In this document: piece after piece, positions 1-8,593 of the stretch
Layout of the letters: every line of letters starts with the position of its first letter
Position numbering within the stretch: position 1 is the first letter of the stretch
NCBI GenBank assembly: GCA_016931275.1
Contig: JAFGFA010000025.1
Coordinates: 1 to 47,400 of the forward strand
DNA length: 47,400 nucleotides
Reading direction: 5' to 3'
Origin: Parachlamydiales bacterium
Lineage (GTDB): Bacteria > Chlamydiota > Chlamydiia > Chlamydiales > SM23-39
The notes under the pieces: model-generated
Told to the model about the DNA's origin: nothing
What the model saw: only the letters and a program-made list of their open reading frames with translations
Databases searched by the model: none
Position numbers and translations under genes: made by a program

Positions 1-235
1 ATCTTTTATCGCCGACGGCGTAAAACCCCCGCCTTTAGGCGTGGGGATATAAGCTGCATTTTTTTCCTTACATGAGACTTGAGGTGTCCTTCTTACGCAG
101 CTAAGAATATTTTAACCGTCGAGCTGGGGGGGTTAGCCTTTGGAGAGAGCGGAAGACTCGGCAACAATAATTTGTTGCAAAGCTGTTCTCTATGAATTAG
201 GAATCCACTGGCTTTAGCCATGGGGAGTATGTCAA
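1..235 (+). mobile_element. Right end of an IS200/IS605-type (tnpB) element with probable omega-RNA
   Basis: There is no convincing reading frame here; all three plus frames are short. A GC-rich hairpin with a TTTA loop lies at 26-46 (CCCCCGCC TTTA GGCGTGGGG), and a second TTTA-loop hairpin lies at 204-221 (CCACTGGC TTTA GCCATGGG), followed by GAGTATGTCAA ending at 235. A terminal TTTA-loop hairpin followed by TCAA is the usual right-end layout of IS200/IS605 elements, and in TnpB elements this stretch is the omega-RNA scaffold. The tnpB gene itself would lie left of base 1. The flank from 236 onward would be the guide. The element stops at the base next to the rsmD stop codon (TAG, 238-236). 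The end type is recognised by pattern only; the exact boundary is inferred. Confidence 0.6.
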
Positions 236-772
236 CTAATAATATAGGACAAAAAGAAGAGTATCTCCAAATTTTTTTTCTTTCTTCAGAGGAAATTCCT
301 CGAGTCCTTCGAGATGAAGACGCGGCGCCTCTAAAAAAAGCATTCCTTTAGAAGACAAAAGTCTTTTTTCAAAAATGGTTCTTAACACAAATAAGATCGA
401 TGAAAAAGAAGTGCTGAACAAAGAATAGGGAGGATCCATATAAATCAAGTCAAAGGGGCCTTCTATACGAGTGATGACTTTTAAGACATCTCCCCTATAG
501 CTAGTAGTGTTTTCTTTTACTCCTAGCAGTTGAATGTTTTTATGGATTGCATGCACATGGGTATCGACAAACGTCGCATGTAAGGCCCCACGAGAAAGGG
601 CCTCTAATCCCATCACTCCTGTCCCAGCAAAAAGATCTAAGACCTTTTTGTTTTCCATTGGAGAGAAGAATATGTTAAATACCGCTTCCCGTATCGCTCC
701 GATAGAGGGCCGCACATGAGCTTTCGGGACAAAGAGTGATCGACCTTTAAATTTTCCGGAAAGTATTTTCAT
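236..772 (-). CDS. rsmD: 16S rRNA (guanine966-N2)-methyltransferase RsmD
   Basis: The 178-residue product is full length for RsmD. It methylates G966 of 16S rRNA in the small subunit using S-adenosylmethionine. The SAM-binding motif I (LDLFAGTGVMG) is at residues 45-55 and the catalytic N-methyltransferase motif DPPY is at 113-116. It is the last gene of a long minus-strand run. Its ATG overlaps the stop of the upstream VWA gene by one base (TAATG), which suggests translational coupling. The stop codon abuts the right end of an IS605-type element at 235/236. The C-terminus (LLFVLYY) looks intact, so the insertion apparently spared the gene. Confidence 0.93.
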   Translation of the reverse strand: MKILSGKFKGRSLFVPKAHVRPSIGAIREAVFNIFFSPMENKKVLDLFAGTGVMGLEALSRGALHATFVDTHVHAIHKNIQLLGVKENTTSYRGDVLKVITRIEGPFDLIYMDPPYSLFSTSFSSILFVLRTIFEKRLLSSKGMLFLEAPRLHLEGLEEFPLKKEKKFGDTLLFVLYY

Positions 773-2463
773 TAAAGCGCCGACTCAAGTCCATAAGGCT
801 CTAACAGTGCATGGACTTCTTTCAAATGCTGCGGATTATTATCCAGTAAGTATTGTCGATATAAATGATAGGAACGAATAATGGCCCATCTTTTTTCAAT
901 GGATTCATCCCCATGGGGAGCTTTTTGCAAAGAAATACGCTTTTTAATATTAAACCATCTCGATTTATTTTTCCCCTGGATCATCAAAGTAAAATCTTCT
1001 AAAGAGTTCGTCTTTCCAACAATAATTAAAGGCCTATCCATATAAAGGTCTCCATACATAGGATGAAAAATTTGGAGATCTGCCTGGGAATTGCGCGATA
1101 CTGCGGAAACAGTAATATTTTTAGCCACCGGATAACTCAAAGTCTTTAACAATTTGATCAACTGTCGTTTAATGCCGCGGTCTGTTCTTGAAAAAACAAG
1201 TTCCCCTTTGTTGACGTTGGAAAACATTTCTAAAAGCAATCGATTTTTATCTTCCGATTTCGCAATGGTAAAAAGAGAAACGTTTCCATGATTATTTAAT
1301 GTCCAATTTTGCAAAAGACGAAAATTTTTCATCTTATGAAGATCTTCGCCATTCGTTAAAAAAATGACATTGTGTATTGCTCCATAAGGAACTTTTTGTG
1401 AGAGAAGCGCATTAAAGGGCGTCATATAATTATTAGAGACCAAAAAACTACCCAACTCTTGGGAAAAAAGAAAACTTTTAGCAAGTTTTTTTGATTCATT
1501 ATCGGAAGGAAGAGCAGAAGCAGTTAAAAGATCGCAGCGGGTATCGAAAGCCATAATATTAAAATGAAAATCTTGATCAATATGATGAAGAGCTGAGACT
1601 AAAGCGTGGCGAGTGGCACCAAATCTTTTATGTTCTATAGAATTCGACCTATCAAATAAAAACGTGCAATATTGAGGTATCCTTTCAAATTGATGATCGG
1701 GTTTTGGAATTACGGTCAAAACAAATATATATTCTTTTTCGTCTTGAATATAACGAACATCCATATCAAAGTCATCGCTACCGGAAAAAGTCTTCAGTTG
1801 CTCCATCGTCGGAATAATGGGCACCAGAGGTAAAAAGCGAATCGGACGATCTTTTTTCGCGATCAAATGATCTTTAATGATCTTGTAAACCAACGTATCA
1901 TGGATCCTGGCAAAGAACGAAGCATAAGAAGCCGGATCTTTCTCTATCTTGACAGGAGAAAAATGCCGCGATTGGTATAAAAAAGAAGACAAAATTTCCC
2001 TCTGCGCATGGCTCAACTCTCTTAAAGACTCTGTCCTATCTTCTTTAAGATGATAAGGAATCTTCTTTAATTTCCGAACCCATTCTTCCAGGGCACTTTT
2101 ATCTTCAAAAGTCCTTGCATGACATTGGGAATGTGGATGAATCACTTCTAAAGGAGGCTCCTTAATAGCTGAAAAAGCTACTTTGGGCTCCTCCAATTTT
2201 ATTGGATAAGCAAAAGAGACCACTTTCGGCAAAACTTGTTCCTGCTTCTGTGGCATGAGAGGTTCTATCTCACTAGCAGCCTCTTCTGCAGCAAAAATAA
2301 TATCAACAATATCTTTTCCCGGAGAAGAATGATAGAAATCTTCTCCTATAGAAAAATGCGTCGGATCAACCCATGCAAAATGAGTGATAAAAAAAATCAG
2401 CACAGACACATGGATCGACAAAGAAAAGACTAAAGAGGCCCAAAAGATTTTCCGCCGCTTCAT
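772..2463 (-). CDS. Membrane-anchored VWA-domain protein
   Basis: This is a 563-residue protein with one N-terminal membrane segment (about residues 8-30) and a long extracytoplasmic part. At 271-275 it has DRSNS, a perfect DxSxS metal-ion-dependent adhesion site (MIDAS). The surrounding pattern of hydrophobic strands (YCTFLF before it, FNIMAF about 30 residues later, NVIFLTNGED further on) fits a von Willebrand factor A fold. It is coupled to both neighbours: the upstream TPR gene ends in an ATGA overlap with its start, and rsmD starts in its stop codon. A VWA protein encoded with two TPR membrane proteins resembles the Bat (BatA/B/C/E) arrangement, but no MoxR ATPase is in the window, so that parallel is only an inference. 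Confidence 0.72.
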   Translation of the reverse strand: MKRRKIFWASLVFSLSIHVSVLIFFITHFAWVDPTHFSIGEDFYHSSPGKDIVDIIFAAEEAASEIEPLMPQKQEQVLPKVVSFAYPIKLEEPKVAFSAIKEPPLEVIHPHSQCHARTFEDKSALEEWVRKLKKIPYHLKEDRTESLRELSHAQREILSSFLYQSRHFSPVKIEKDPASYASFFARIHDTLVYKIIKDHLIAKKDRPIRFLPLVPIIPTMEQLKTFSGSDDFDMDVRYIQDEKEYIFVLTVIPKPDHQFERIPQYCTFLFDRSNSIEHKRFGATRHALVSALHHIDQDFHFNIMAFDTRCDLLTASALPSDNESKKLAKSFLFSQELGSFLVSNNYMTPFNALLSQKVPYGAIHNVIFLTNGEDLHKMKNFRLLQNWTLNNHGNVSLFTIAKSEDKNRLLLEMFSNVNKGELVFSRTDRGIKRQLIKLLKTLSYPVAKNITVSAVSRNSQADLQIFHPMYGDLYMDRPLIIVGKTNSLEDFTLMIQGKNKSRWFNIKKRISLQKAPHGDESIEKRWAIIRSYHLYRQYLLDNNPQHLKEVHALLEPYGLESAL

Positions 2464-5066
2464 TGTACTGCCTGAAGATAGCGTTCATAACGCTGCCGCA
2501 AAAAAGAAGTCATGAGCATCTTCCCTTCACGTATCTCTTGTATTTGCTTAATCGCTTCCTTCTTATACAATTCCTTCTCCGGATGCAAATACGCCATAGA
2601 GAGATTCATTTCAACATCAAGAAATTTCATATAGATCTGAAAGAGAAGATCTTTTTCAGGACATTTTTTCCTCTGCTGATGGTAATCCTTAGCGACAATC
2701 ATTTCCGTAGAATTAAATTCCTCTTTAAAGCGCGAGAGTAAGAAAAACCTTTTCTCTTCACGAACATCTTCCGCATATAATCGACTTTGCAGATCGATAT
2801 ATTCAAAGGCCGCTTCTAAATGAAGGGGTTCATTGTCCATTTTTCTTTGCAACTGTAGATCTTTGAGATGGCTTAAATAAACGTGCAGGATCGGATTATC
2901 TTTGCGAAAATCCTCTTGAGATAAAGAGGAGAGACCTAAACGGACCTTTTCCAGCGTTGCATAGGAACGACGATAAGAATCTTGGGAATGGGCAATGACA
3001 TGATCATAGGCTAAAATGGCATTATGCGCTTGTTGAAGCTCTTGATAGGTTTGTCCAAGTTCAAAAAACACATGTTCTGTATAAGCATTCTCTTCAGAAA
3101 TTTGTAAAGTCTTCTCTAATAATAAACGCCTTTTCTCCAAAAGATTTTGATGAGCGTAAAGAGCCGACAGGGAAAAAATATTTTTGAAAGAGGCTTTTTC
3201 TTGCAGTACAACCTTTTCCAGCACCTCGATGGCTCGAGAGAGCGAGAGAGCATCGTGTTGCACGACGCCCTTGTTATAATAATGATCGGCGAGCCACTGA
3301 AGATTGTCGAAAGAAATCTGTTTTTCTTTCTGAGCATGATATAAATGATCCGCGGCTATCATGATTTTTTCGGGATCGTTTTCCGTTTTCTCCAAATAAA
3401 GATTAAATAGAGCCAAATGAGTTGCCGATGCTTCAAAAAGATCAGAATTTCCCTGCAGAGCTTTTTCCGCATGTTCTAAAAAACGATCCAAATGATTCTG
3501 GTCATAATAACAAAAAGCAAGCATATGATGCACTTTAGGCAATTCAGGATGGTTCGGAAATTTATCAACAATCATAAGGAGCGTTGTTTTAGCATCGGTA
3601 AAATTCTCTGTCTCGAATTGCATCTGTGCCAAAAGATAATAAACAGCTTCTTCCTCAAGAATAGGAGGATTTTGTATCTGATTTTTTAAATCGCAAATCA
3701 AACGCTGTTTTGCAACAAGATCTCCTTCAATTTGTGCCATATGGGCAGAACTATTGATAAAAAATTGCCAATATAACGGGGTCTTCTCTCCATGAAACTT
3801 TTCTATTAGGACAGCAAATCGCCGATAAGACTCCTGATAATTTTCCATCTGATAATAAAGATGGGCATAGGCAAAATAAAATTCTTCACTGACCAGCCCT
3901 AGTTTCTCTGCCTGTTCAAAATCGCCGATAGCTTTAGAATAAAGATTATTCTTTTTATAATATTCCCCTCGAATAAAAAACGCCTCCGCGCCTCGGATAC
4001 TGTTCGGCTCATTAGACTGAAAATAATGGATCACATAATCATAAAGAGCTTCTTTTTGCATCGCTTCTGCGCATTCTAATAGGAGAAAAAATGCTGCTCC
4101 TCTCCTGGCCGAATCCTCTTCTTTTTTGATATATTTTTGCAGTTCATTTGCCCCTTTTTCATATTCTTTTTCCTGCATATAACTTTTGGCTAAAAAATAG
4201 TGAAAAACAGAACGGTTTTTTATAGAAAGAAGAGATCTAAATTTCTCTTGATCACGAATAATTTGAGCATAGTCCTTTAATTCATATAACAAAATAAACA
4301 AGTTATAAGCAGCATCAGAGATATTTCCCTTGCCACTGTCAATAATGGTAGCAAAAGTCTTTGCTGCAAGAGAGGGATCATACTCTATTTGCATCAAAGC
4401 CGTCTGAAATAAAAAATCGGCTTCCTTATCGGGAAAAGCCTGCGATAATTTCAGATAAAATAAAGCCGCTTGAGGAAAATTTTTTCGTTCTCTTTGAAGC
4501 AAGGCAAGGTATTCGATGGAATGAGCGCTATATTCTCCCTCTAAAAGGAGGGTAAAAACCTCAATGGCTTCCTCATAATATTGAGGATGCTCTTCTCTGC
4601 AGTGATAAAGCGCCTCTCCTAATAGAAAGAGTGTTTTTTCGTCATTCTCTTCCTCATGAAGGATCTCTCGAGCCACTATAATCACCTTTTCATAATCAGC
4701 TAGTTCATATATTGTTCGCAGCTGATGAAAAGCGATTTTCTTTTTCACCTCTTTTTGTTCCACCATTTCATAACAATTAGAAGCTTTAGAAAATTTCTTC
4801 TCTTTAAAATAAATATCTCCCAATAAAGCATAGAGATAGTCTTTGAATGGAGAATAACTGGAGCTGCTGATGTAATTTTTAATCTCATGTTTGACAAGCT
4901 CATATTCCTCTTCTTCCCAAAAATCAGCTATTTTTCGCAAAAAAATGGCTTCTTCTTCATGGACAACCGCCACATCCGTCACATCAAACGCCTGCAACAG
5001 CAAAAAGGACAGACAAAGGAAAAGTAGACAAAAGAGCTTTTTATAATTACTGGGGCAAATGATCAA
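2460..5066 (-). CDS. Large secreted TPR-repeat protein
   Basis: The 868-residue product starts with a Sec-type signal peptide (hydrophobic core around residues 10-26, cleavage probably after LLQAF). The rest is almost entirely degenerate 34-residue tetratricopeptide repeats, recognisable from pairs such as YALLGDIYFKEKKFSKASNCY and AIGDFEQAEKLG. TPR solenoids mediate protein-protein contacts, so a periplasmic scaffold is likely. The start is a TTG codon (5066-5064), chosen because a strong GGAGG lies six bases upstream and no usable ATG follows nearby. It overlaps the upstream TPR gene by 20 bases and the downstream VWA gene by 4 (ATGA). No catalytic motif was seen, and the partner is unknown. 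Confidence 0.72.
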   Translation of the reverse strand: MIICPSNYKKLFCLLFLCLSFLLLQAFDVTDVAVVHEEEAIFLRKIADFWEEEEYELVKHEIKNYISSSSYSPFKDYLYALLGDIYFKEKKFSKASNCYEMVEQKEVKKKIAFHQLRTIYELADYEKVIIVAREILHEEENDEKTLFLLGEALYHCREEHPQYYEEAIEVFTLLLEGEYSAHSIEYLALLQRERKNFPQAALFYLKLSQAFPDKEADFLFQTALMQIEYDPSLAAKTFATIIDSGKGNISDAAYNLFILLYELKDYAQIIRDQEKFRSLLSIKNRSVFHYFLAKSYMQEKEYEKGANELQKYIKKEEDSARRGAAFFLLLECAEAMQKEALYDYVIHYFQSNEPNSIRGAEAFFIRGEYYKKNNLYSKAIGDFEQAEKLGLVSEEFYFAYAHLYYQMENYQESYRRFAVLIEKFHGEKTPLYWQFFINSSAHMAQIEGDLVAKQRLICDLKNQIQNPPILEEEAVYYLLAQMQFETENFTDAKTTLLMIVDKFPNHPELPKVHHMLAFCYYDQNHLDRFLEHAEKALQGNSDLFEASATHLALFNLYLEKTENDPEKIMIAADHLYHAQKEKQISFDNLQWLADHYYNKGVVQHDALSLSRAIEVLEKVVLQEKASFKNIFSLSALYAHQNLLEKRRLLLEKTLQISEENAYTEHVFFELGQTYQELQQAHNAILAYDHVIAHSQDSYRRSYATLEKVRLGLSSLSQEDFRKDNPILHVYLSHLKDLQLQRKMDNEPLHLEAAFEYIDLQSRLYAEDVREEKRFFLLSRFKEEFNSTEMIVAKDYHQQRKKCPEKDLLFQIYMKFLDVEMNLSMAYLHPEKELYKKEAIKQIQEIREGKMLMTSFLRQRYERYLQAVQ

Positions 5067-6054
5067 GGGGATCCTCCGTTATCTCTTCTATTTTAGTCCC
5101 TTCATAGAAGCGGAGAAGATCATCGGCTTTCTTATAGGAGCGTTTCTTCAGCTTATCATAAATTTTTAATCCTTCAGCCGCTTTATTTAATTGAAAATAG
5201 AGCCGACCCAGCCGATACCAAACTTCTAAATCATTGGGGCTAAGATTTAATATCGTCTCATATTCTTGCGCCTCTTCCTCTTTTTGGTCAAGAGATTGAT
5301 AGACCTGTGCCAATTGTGCATGAACCCATGGATCATTAGGCGCAAAACTTTTGAGTATTTTTAATTCTTCTACAGAGCGAACGCTACAAATATTACACTT
5401 AAGACCATATTTTTTTCCGCGCGCATGAGAAGCCTCTTCCTGATACAGCTTCGCTAAGGTGATATACGTATTCGATAGAGAGGCATGAACTTCTAAATCA
5501 GTAGGAGTATAATGAATCTGCTCAATATGCTCTTCCAAAGCCGCTATTAAAAATCCCTCTTTCATCAGGAAAACATCCTTATGATGCAGAAAATAACTCA
5601 GTCTTTGCAAGAATCGATTATTTAATGAAAAATAACTATACTCCATATCCTGCATATTGCCGACTAAGCGCAACAAGGCATGCGCCACCGATAAATGATG
5701 CTCCGATTCTCCCTTGGGAATCGCCACCATCTGTCGACAAAAGCCAATAAAACTTTGTCGCAAATCCTTCATTTGCATGGGTTTTTTTGCCTGAAAATAA
5801 AAAAGTAGAATAAAATAACTGAATACCGTTAAAAACATGAGGCCTACATTCAGCGCTACAAAAGAAGAAAAAGCTAAAAAAAGAGAAGCTATAATAAAAA
5901 ATATGACTTCTAAACAAAAAAGAAATAAAAAAAACATTTTAAAAAGAGAAAAGAAAATTGTAATCTTTTTAAATTGTTTAATAATGTTTATCGAAGGTTT
6001 TTTTACTTTCGACAAAAACTGCGCATGGTCAAAAAACAAAAGTTGATCAGACAT
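5047..6054 (-). CDS. TPR protein with two N-terminal membrane segments
   Basis: The product has 335 residues. Residues about 35-90 form two long hydrophobic helices (FFLFLFCLEVIFFIIASLF and a second one about 5 residues later), placing the rest on one face of the inner membrane. The C-terminal half contains at least two clear TPR units (NDPWVHAQLAQVYQSLDQ and NDLEVWYRLGRLYFQLNK). A CNIC (CxxC) lies in the middle region and could bind metal or form a disulfide; its role is unknown. The gene overlaps the next TPR gene by 20 bases, and the upstream lipoprotein gene ends only 11 bases away, so it sits inside a polycistron. The ribosome-binding site is weak. I do not recognise a named family beyond TPR. 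Confidence 0.68.
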   Translation of the reverse strand: MSDQLLFFDHAQFLSKVKKPSINIIKQFKKITIFFSLFKMFFLFLFCLEVIFFIIASLFLAFSSFVALNVGLMFLTVFSYFILLFYFQAKKPMQMKDLRQSFIGFCRQMVAIPKGESEHHLSVAHALLRLVGNMQDMEYSYFSLNNRFLQRLSYFLHHKDVFLMKEGFLIAALEEHIEQIHYTPTDLEVHASLSNTYITLAKLYQEEASHARGKKYGLKCNICSVRSVEELKILKSFAPNDPWVHAQLAQVYQSLDQKEEEAQEYETILNLSPNDLEVWYRLGRLYFQLNKAAEGLKIYDKLKKRSYKKADDLLRFYEGTKIEEITEDPLDHLPQ

Positions 6055-6065
6055 AATCTATCGAG

Positions 6066-6503
6066 CTAACGTCCTGTATTGATCATATAATTGATAACCC
6101 TCTGGCTCACCCCTCCCTTATGCAAACGATCCACTTGCGCTTCGCTTAAATTATACCGGGTATTGGTATCATCAATATATCGAATAATCGTATCATCGCT
6201 AACTCCGCCTTGAGCTAACTTGATAATATCGTTAATCGTTAAGGGTTCTTGGCGATCCATCCTCTGAACAGTCCGAGGACTTTGTTCTTCCATAATTTTT
6301 CGGTCCTGATCGTCTAAAGCGGCTCCGATCAGACCTCCGCTTAAAGCTCCCACAGCACCTCCAATTGCAGCTCCTTTACCGCCACCGATCAGAGCCCCTG
6401 TTCCAGCTCCTAATACGCCTCCAGCCAAAGCTCCTGTTCCTGTCTTAGTCTGACATCCCGTAAAAAGACCTAGAGCCAGGACTATCAATATACATTTTTT
6501 CAT
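6066..6503 (-). CDS. Glycine-zipper lipoprotein
   Basis: The product is a 145-residue lipoprotein with lipobox LFTG|C (Cys17). It is followed by an uninterrupted glycine-zipper segment of GxxxG-type repeats (GALAGGVLGAGTGALIGGG and GGAVGALSGGLIGAAL, about residues 24-62). Such segments insert in or pack against membranes in outer-membrane lipoproteins of the SmpA/Rcs-type 'Gly-zipper' families. The C-terminal 55 residues (LTINDIIKLAQGGVSDDTII onward) form a small helical domain with two similar halves ending GGVSDDTII and GGVSQRVIN. A strong purine-rich Shine-Dalgarno (GAGGAGGAAAGG) precedes the ATG. The 67-base gap to the upstream response regulator holds a weak promoter-like TATATA, so it may also be transcribed separately. 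Confidence 0.75.
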   Translation of the reverse strand: MKKCILIVLALGLFTGCQTKTGTGALAGGVLGAGTGALIGGGKGAAIGGAVGALSGGLIGAALDDQDRKIMEEQSPRTVQRMDRQEPLTINDIIKLAQGGVSDDTIIRYIDDTNTRYNLSEAQVDRLHKGGVSQRVINYMINTGR

Positions 6504-6570
6504 CTTCCTTTCCTCCTCACTGCTCCTATTCTTATATACTCGTTTTTTTTATCTTTTGAAATGAAAAAAA

Positions 6571-7266
6571 TTATTCCCGATCTTTTTCAGTAAACCGATA
6601 TCCTACTCCCCGAACTGTTTCGATCCATTCTCCCTTTTCTTGCAATTTCTTGCGCAAAGAAGCAATGTGGACATCAATATTGCGATCCACAATGAAAGCA
6701 TCGTCGTTATCGACATCATCCAGCAGCTGACTTCGAGATAACACTTCCCCTCTTTGAGACAAAAGCCTACGTAAAATGCCAAATTCCGAAAGGGTCAAGG
6801 AAATCATTTGATTGCTTTTTCGTAAAATATACCGGTCAACCTCTAAAACAAAATCGCCAAAAGTAAAGTTTTTTTCGCCCTTATCATTTTCCTTCATTCT
6901 TCGAAGCAACGCTTTGATCCTGGAAAATAAAATTTTTGACGAAAAAGGCTTGGTCAAATAATCATCAGCCCCCAATTCTAATCCTAAAACAATGTCCATC
7001 TCGTCTTGTTTCGCCGATAAAATCATTAAAGGAATCGTCTTCATCTCTGAGGAAGACTTCATTTTTCTACAGACGTCAAATCCATTTTGGCCAGGAAGCA
7101 TAATGTCGAGTATTACCAAATCAGGTTTTTCTCGTTCAATAGCCCTTAGACCATTGACCCCATCGACTTCCACATGGAGCAGATATCCATACATTTCAGC
7201 TTGGAGTTTAATAAGAGATGCAACATCCTCTGCATCTTCAATAAGCAATATTCTTTTTTTACGCAT
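6571..7266 (-). CDS. OmpR/PhoB-family response regulator
   Basis: The 231-residue product has a complete receiver domain (about 1-120) with the acidic pair E10/D11, phosphoacceptor D54 in VILDIMLPGQ, S84, and K107 in DDYLTKPF. The C-terminal winged-helix DNA-binding domain (about 135-231) ends with the typical TVRGVGYRF. All phosphorylation residues are present, unlike the Chlamydia regulator ChxR, which lacks a working receiver site. No histidine kinase is encoded in this window, so it is an orphan here. The start has GAGGAG three bases upstream. It begins 14 bases after the LysM lipoprotein gene of the Tol-Pal block, implying cotranscription and a possible envelope-related regulon. This is inference. 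Confidence 0.93.
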   Translation of the reverse strand: MRKKRILLIEDAEDVASLIKLQAEMYGYLLHVEVDGVNGLRAIEREKPDLVILDIMLPGQNGFDVCRKMKSSSEMKTIPLMILSAKQDEMDIVLGLELGADDYLTKPFSSKILFSRIKALLRRMKENDKGEKNFTFGDFVLEVDRYILRKSNQMISLTLSEFGILRRLLSQRGEVLSRSQLLDDVDNDDAFIVDRNIDVHIASLRKKLQEKGEWIETVRGVGYRFTEKDRE

Positions 7267-7280
7267 GATCTCCTCAACTT

Positions 7281-7925
7281 CTAAGGCAATTTCAGCTTCT
7301 GTCCCACAACAATCAGATCATGCTTCAAATCGTTGATCTCTTTTAATTTAGCAACAGAAGTGCGATGATTTTTGGCTATGCGGTCCAAGGAATCTCCGGG
7401 CTTAACAATATAAATATTCTCGGAAAGAGAAACATCCAAAGCCGTAGCCAATGATTGTAAAGTCTGCTTTAAGGAACTAATCTCTTCAAAACGTCGATTT
7501 TGAGAGAGAATCATTTTCTCCAACTCCGTAATTTTTTGCTTATATTGCGTCAAGGCAATATCCGTCTCCTGAGAATGAGACAACAATTTTTCTATTTTTT
7601 CGAAGAAATCTTGATTCTTTTCATTTTCCGCTTTGAAATTATTTCCCATCTGATGAAGATCTCGCAAAAGAAGATGCGTTTTAGTCTTGTCATCCCCTTC
7701 TTTTGTTTGCAATTTCTGCAATAGAGCTTCTTGATGTTGCAATTTTCCTTCTAATATTTTTTGTTCCGCCTGATAACAATGCAAATCATGTCGGAAATCA
7801 TCAATATTTGTCTGCACCTCATGTAAAGTAAGCTCCAGCTGATGCTCTCCTTCTTGTTCCGAAGATTTAATAGGAGAGCAAGCCAGGAAAATCACAAAGG
7901 GAGAAAACAATAACAACGTTCTCAT
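7281..7925 (-). CDS. LysM lipoprotein with coiled coil, downstream of pal
   Basis: The 214-residue product has lipobox FLAC (Cys16), a long charged and heptad-rich coiled-coil region (about 28-165), and one LysM domain at the C-terminus (about 170-214, starting YIVKPGDSLDRIAKNHRTS). LysM binds peptidoglycan or its glycan. The position directly after pal is where CpoB/YbgF lies in proteobacterial tol operons, but that protein has TPRs rather than LysM. The stop is 14 bases before the response regulator gene, and pal ends 7 bases upstream of its start. It probably tethers the outer membrane to cell-wall material. In chlamydiae, whose peptidoglycan is scarce and septal, that points to division. 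Confidence 0.82.
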   Translation of the reverse strand: MRTLLLFSPFVIFLACSPIKSSEQEGEHQLELTLHEVQTNIDDFRHDLHCYQAEQKILEGKLQHQEALLQKLQTKEGDDKTKTHLLLRDLHQMGNNFKAENEKNQDFFEKIEKLLSHSQETDIALTQYKQKITELEKMILSQNRRFEEISSLKQTLQSLATALDVSLSENIYIVKPGDSLDRIAKNHRTSVAKLKEINDLKHDLIVVGQKLKLP

Positions 7926-7932
7926 AAAAACC

Positions 7933-8583
7933 TTATCGTTTCTCTGCTATCTTAAACTCAACTCGACGATTCTGATGCCAGTCCTCTCCGCTATGTCCCA
8001 TAGCAGCAGGACGCTCTTTTCCATAGGAAATCGTATAAATACGATGAAAATCAATGCCCTGCTTGATCAAAAGGACCCGTACATGGTTCGCTCTTCGAGT
8101 TCCTAAAGCTAAATTATATGCAGCCGAAGCTCTTTCATCGCAATGTCCTTCAATCGTCACATTCATCTTAGGATTCTTCTTTAAGAAGTTGGCTATGCGT
8201 GACACAACCATTAAATCTTCCCGACTTCGAATGACATGGTCATCCGTCGTAAAATGAATGGTCTTAAAAATTCCCTGTAATCGAGCAGGAGGAGTAATAT
8301 AACGCCCAGAAGCTCCTTGCGCCTGAGCAATAGACGTATCTCCAGTCTGAAATTGCGAAGACAGATCTGCATCCCTCAAAGGAATATAGTCCCCTTCATT
8401 CGGTCCGGAAAACTCCTTTTCTGATGTTAGCAACTGACTATCGTAATCTTTACCAAAAAGGGAATCGATTCCCCTATTCATGTAACGACCTGCAGTCTTC
8501 ATACTTTCCCAAGTATCGTTACCACCTCTATGGCAGCTTGCAAACGCAAAAGCCATGATCGCCAATAAAAGGCCTTTTTTCAT
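7933..8583 (-). CDS. pal: Peptidoglycan-associated lipoprotein Pal
   Basis: The product is a 216-residue outer-membrane lipoprotein with lipobox FASC (Cys17). A linker of about 80 residues is followed by an OmpA-like peptidoglycan-binding domain: FKTIHFTTDD strand, then VTIEGHCDERASAAYNLALG, then RRVEFKI at the end. The NxxLGxxRAxxV region, the GHCDERG-like loop and the terminal RR signature that mark Pal are all visible. Pal links the outer membrane to peptidoglycan and interacts with TolB, which is encoded immediately upstream (10-base gap). GAGG lies five bases before the ATG. Confidence 0.95.
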   Translation of the reverse strand: MKKGLLLAIMAFAFASCHRGGNDTWESMKTAGRYMNRGIDSLFGKDYDSQLLTSEKEFSGPNEGDYIPLRDADLSSQFQTGDTSIAQAQGASGRYITPPARLQGIFKTIHFTTDDHVIRSREDLMVVSRIANFLKKNPKMNVTIEGHCDERASAAYNLALGTRRANHVRVLLIKQGIDFHRIYTISYGKERPAAMGHSGEDWHQNRRVEFKIAEKR

Positions 8584-8593
8584 ATATACCTCA

